DNA from: an uncultured Eubacteriales bacterium
GTDB taxonomy: Bacteria > Bacillota > Clostridia > Peptostreptococcales > Anaerovoracaceae
Length of the DNA: 14,958 nucleotides
NCBI GenBank assembly: GCA_900551415.1
Contig: URWB01000052.1
Coordinates: 1 to 14,958 of the forward strand
Direction of reading: 5' to 3'
The stretch's first letter is position 1; the number at the start of each line of letters is the position of its first letter. The translations under genes were made by a program, and so were the position numbers. This document shows, piece after piece, positions 13,875 to 14,958 of this stretch. The notes beneath the pieces are model-generated. The model was not told where the DNA came from, did not search any database, and saw only the letters and a program-made list of their open reading frames with translations.

Positions 13875-13912
13875 ACACAACGTGAAAGATGGATGACAAG
13901 GAGAAGAAAATT

Positions 13913-14958
13913 ATGGCAGAAGAAAAATTAACATCAAAACAGCTGCTTGGAGAACTCCTGCAAAAGCACTATGCTGAGGCAATGGAAGCAAAAGCACAAG
14001 GCAAACCTGTTGTATGGTCCACCTCGATTGCACCTCAGGAACTTCTGGAAGCTATGGATTTAACCGTAGTTTATCCGGAGAATCATGCAGCAGCCGTTGC
14101 GTCCAGAAAAGACGCACCGCAGTTTATCGATAAATCAGAAGGGGATGGCTACTCCGCGGACATTTGCTCCTATGCACGTGTCAATATCGGATACGCTGAT
14201 TTACAGCACTCCGAAGCGCAGGATATCCCGATGCCAGATTTGATTTTCTGCTGCAGCAATATCTGTTGCACTGTAATTAAATGGTACGAGAATCTGGCTA
14301 AGAAGTTGAACGTTCCGCTGATTATGATGGACGCACCTTTTAACTCTTCTTACGAAGTACGGGAAGACAACATCAACTTCCTTGAAGCACAATTAAAGGA
14401 CGCCATCAGACAGCTGGAAGCGTTTACAGGCAGAAAGATGGATTATGACAAGCTCAAAGACATCATGAAGACTTCAAACGAGACCGCAAAATGGTGGGTC
14501 GAAGCTACCAATATGGCGATGCATAATCCATCTCCGCTGAGTGGATTCGACATGTTCAACTACATGGCGATGATCGTCTGTATGAGAGGCAAGAAGGACG
14601 GAGCAAGATTGTTCAAACTCTGGTACGACGAACTCAAGGAAAAAGCAGAGCAGGGCAAAGGACCATGGAAGGATGATTCCGAAGAAAAATACAGAATTCT
14701 TTGGGACGGCATTCCTTGTTGGCACAGCTTGGGGCCTTGCTACAAGATCTTAAAGAAGAACGGCATCAACATGGTAACTTCTACTTATCCGGAGAGCTGG
14801 GCAATCTTCTATGAGCCGGGCGATCTGCACGATATGGCAAGAGCTTATGATGCGATCTATACCCAGAGAAACGTAGAATATGCTGCCGACAGATTCATCA
14901 AGCTGGCAGGCGCTTTCAATGTAGACGGAGCAATCTTCCATTCTAACAGAAGCTGTAA
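13913..14958 (+). CDS. 2-hydroxyacyl-CoA dehydratase subunit, HgdA-type (3' truncated by window)
   Basis: The frame is open to the right edge, with 348 codons visible and two bases left over; the TAA that ends the window is out of frame. ATG 13913 follows AAGGAG at 9 bases. The family holds an iron-sulfur cluster and removes water from 2-hydroxyacyl-CoA through a ketyl radical after ATP-driven activation; benzoyl-CoA reductase subunits are relatives. Visible features are STSIAPQELLEAMDL (36-50), DICSYARVNIGY (83-94) with ligand-type C85, CCSNICCTVIKWYENLAK (113-130), IPCWHSL (267-273) and HSNRSC at the end, where the family continues with K-P-W-S. These match the alpha (HgdA) rather than beta subunits. 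The ~60-residue insertion of HgdA after DICxYAR is absent. A beta subunit and an activator are expected downstream. Confidence 0.92.
   Translation, partial: MAEEKLTSKQLLGELLQKHYAEAMEAKAQGKPVVWSTSIAPQELLEAMDLTVVYPENHAAAVASRKDAPQFIDKSEGDGYSADICSYARVNIGYADLQHSEAQDIPMPDLIFCCSNICCTVIKWYENLAKKLNVPLIMMDAPFNSSYEVREDNINFLEAQLKDAIRQLEAFTGRKMDYDKLKDIMKTSNETAKWWVEATNMAMHNPSPLSGFDMFNYMAMIVCMRGKKDGARLFKLWYDELKEKAEQGKGPWKDDSEEKYRILWDGIPCWHSLGPCYKILKKNGINMVTSTYPESWAIFYEPGDLHDMARAYDAIYTQRNVEYAADRFIKLAGAFNVDGAIFHSNRSC

Noticed and set aside
14956..14958. TAA at the window end as stop of the dehydratase gene
   Set aside because: It is out of frame with the ATG at 13913. The family continues after NRSC, so the gene is simply cut.
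1..14958. tRNA, rRNA, insertion sequence or phage genes
   Set aside because: No cloverleaf-like segment, rRNA sequence, transposase motif or integrase was seen on either strand by reading; a covariance-model scan was not possible.

Overview
The window reads as chromosomal DNA of an anaerobic, amino-acid- or acid-fermenting member of the Clostridia (Bacillota). This is inferred from gene content: FtsEX next to a coiled-coil M23 hydrolase, a YerC-type TrpR-like repressor, a sigma-54 activator controlling acyl-CoA genes, and an oxygen-sensitive 2-hydroxyacyl-CoA dehydratase subunit. The exact family cannot be fixed from sequence alone. Promoters match the sigma-A consensus well and ribosome binding sites are strong.

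Left part (1-5557, + strand). The window opens in the 3' end of a probable MinD/ParA-like ATPase gene. A promoter and a repeat-rich leader (about 400-628) precede ftsE-ftsX, which overlap by 4 bases. An exported coiled-coil/M23 peptidoglycan hydrolase and recJ follow. FtsEX is known to switch on this kind of hydrolase, so the first three full genes form a cell-wall cleavage module. A near-perfect promoter then starts a small TrpR-like regulator gene, closed by a hairpin terminator and followed by a strongly structured intergenic element.

Middle part (5765-9387). A + strand run encodes an Sfp-type phosphopantetheinyl transferase, RecX, and a TcdA-like E1 enzyme with an unusual acidic, proline-rich N-terminus. 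It converges on a LOG-family gene on the - strand, and the two genes overlap at their 3' ends. A divergent + strand gene encodes a membrane-anchored protein of unknown function with a repeat-bearing Thr/Asp-rich insertion.

Right part (9251-14958). On the - strand lie a PAS/AAA+/Fis sigma-54 activator and, just downstream, a small membrane-anchored protein. The latter's reading frame runs through its apparent terminator into the 3' end of the neighbouring gene on the other strand. A 442-base AT-rich divergent region carries a sigma-A promoter for the regulator, A-rich direct repeats that are candidate activator sites, and a textbook -24/-12 sigma-54 promoter. That promoter faces a thiolase, a 3-hydroxyacyl-CoA dehydrogenase and an HgdA-type dehydratase subunit cut by the window end.

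The right part is the most interesting: a sigma-54-controlled acyl-CoA operon that combines a divergent thiolase with a 3-hydroxyacyl-CoA dehydrogenase and a radical-type 2-hydroxyacyl-CoA dehydratase subunit, a combination whose substrate is not obvious.
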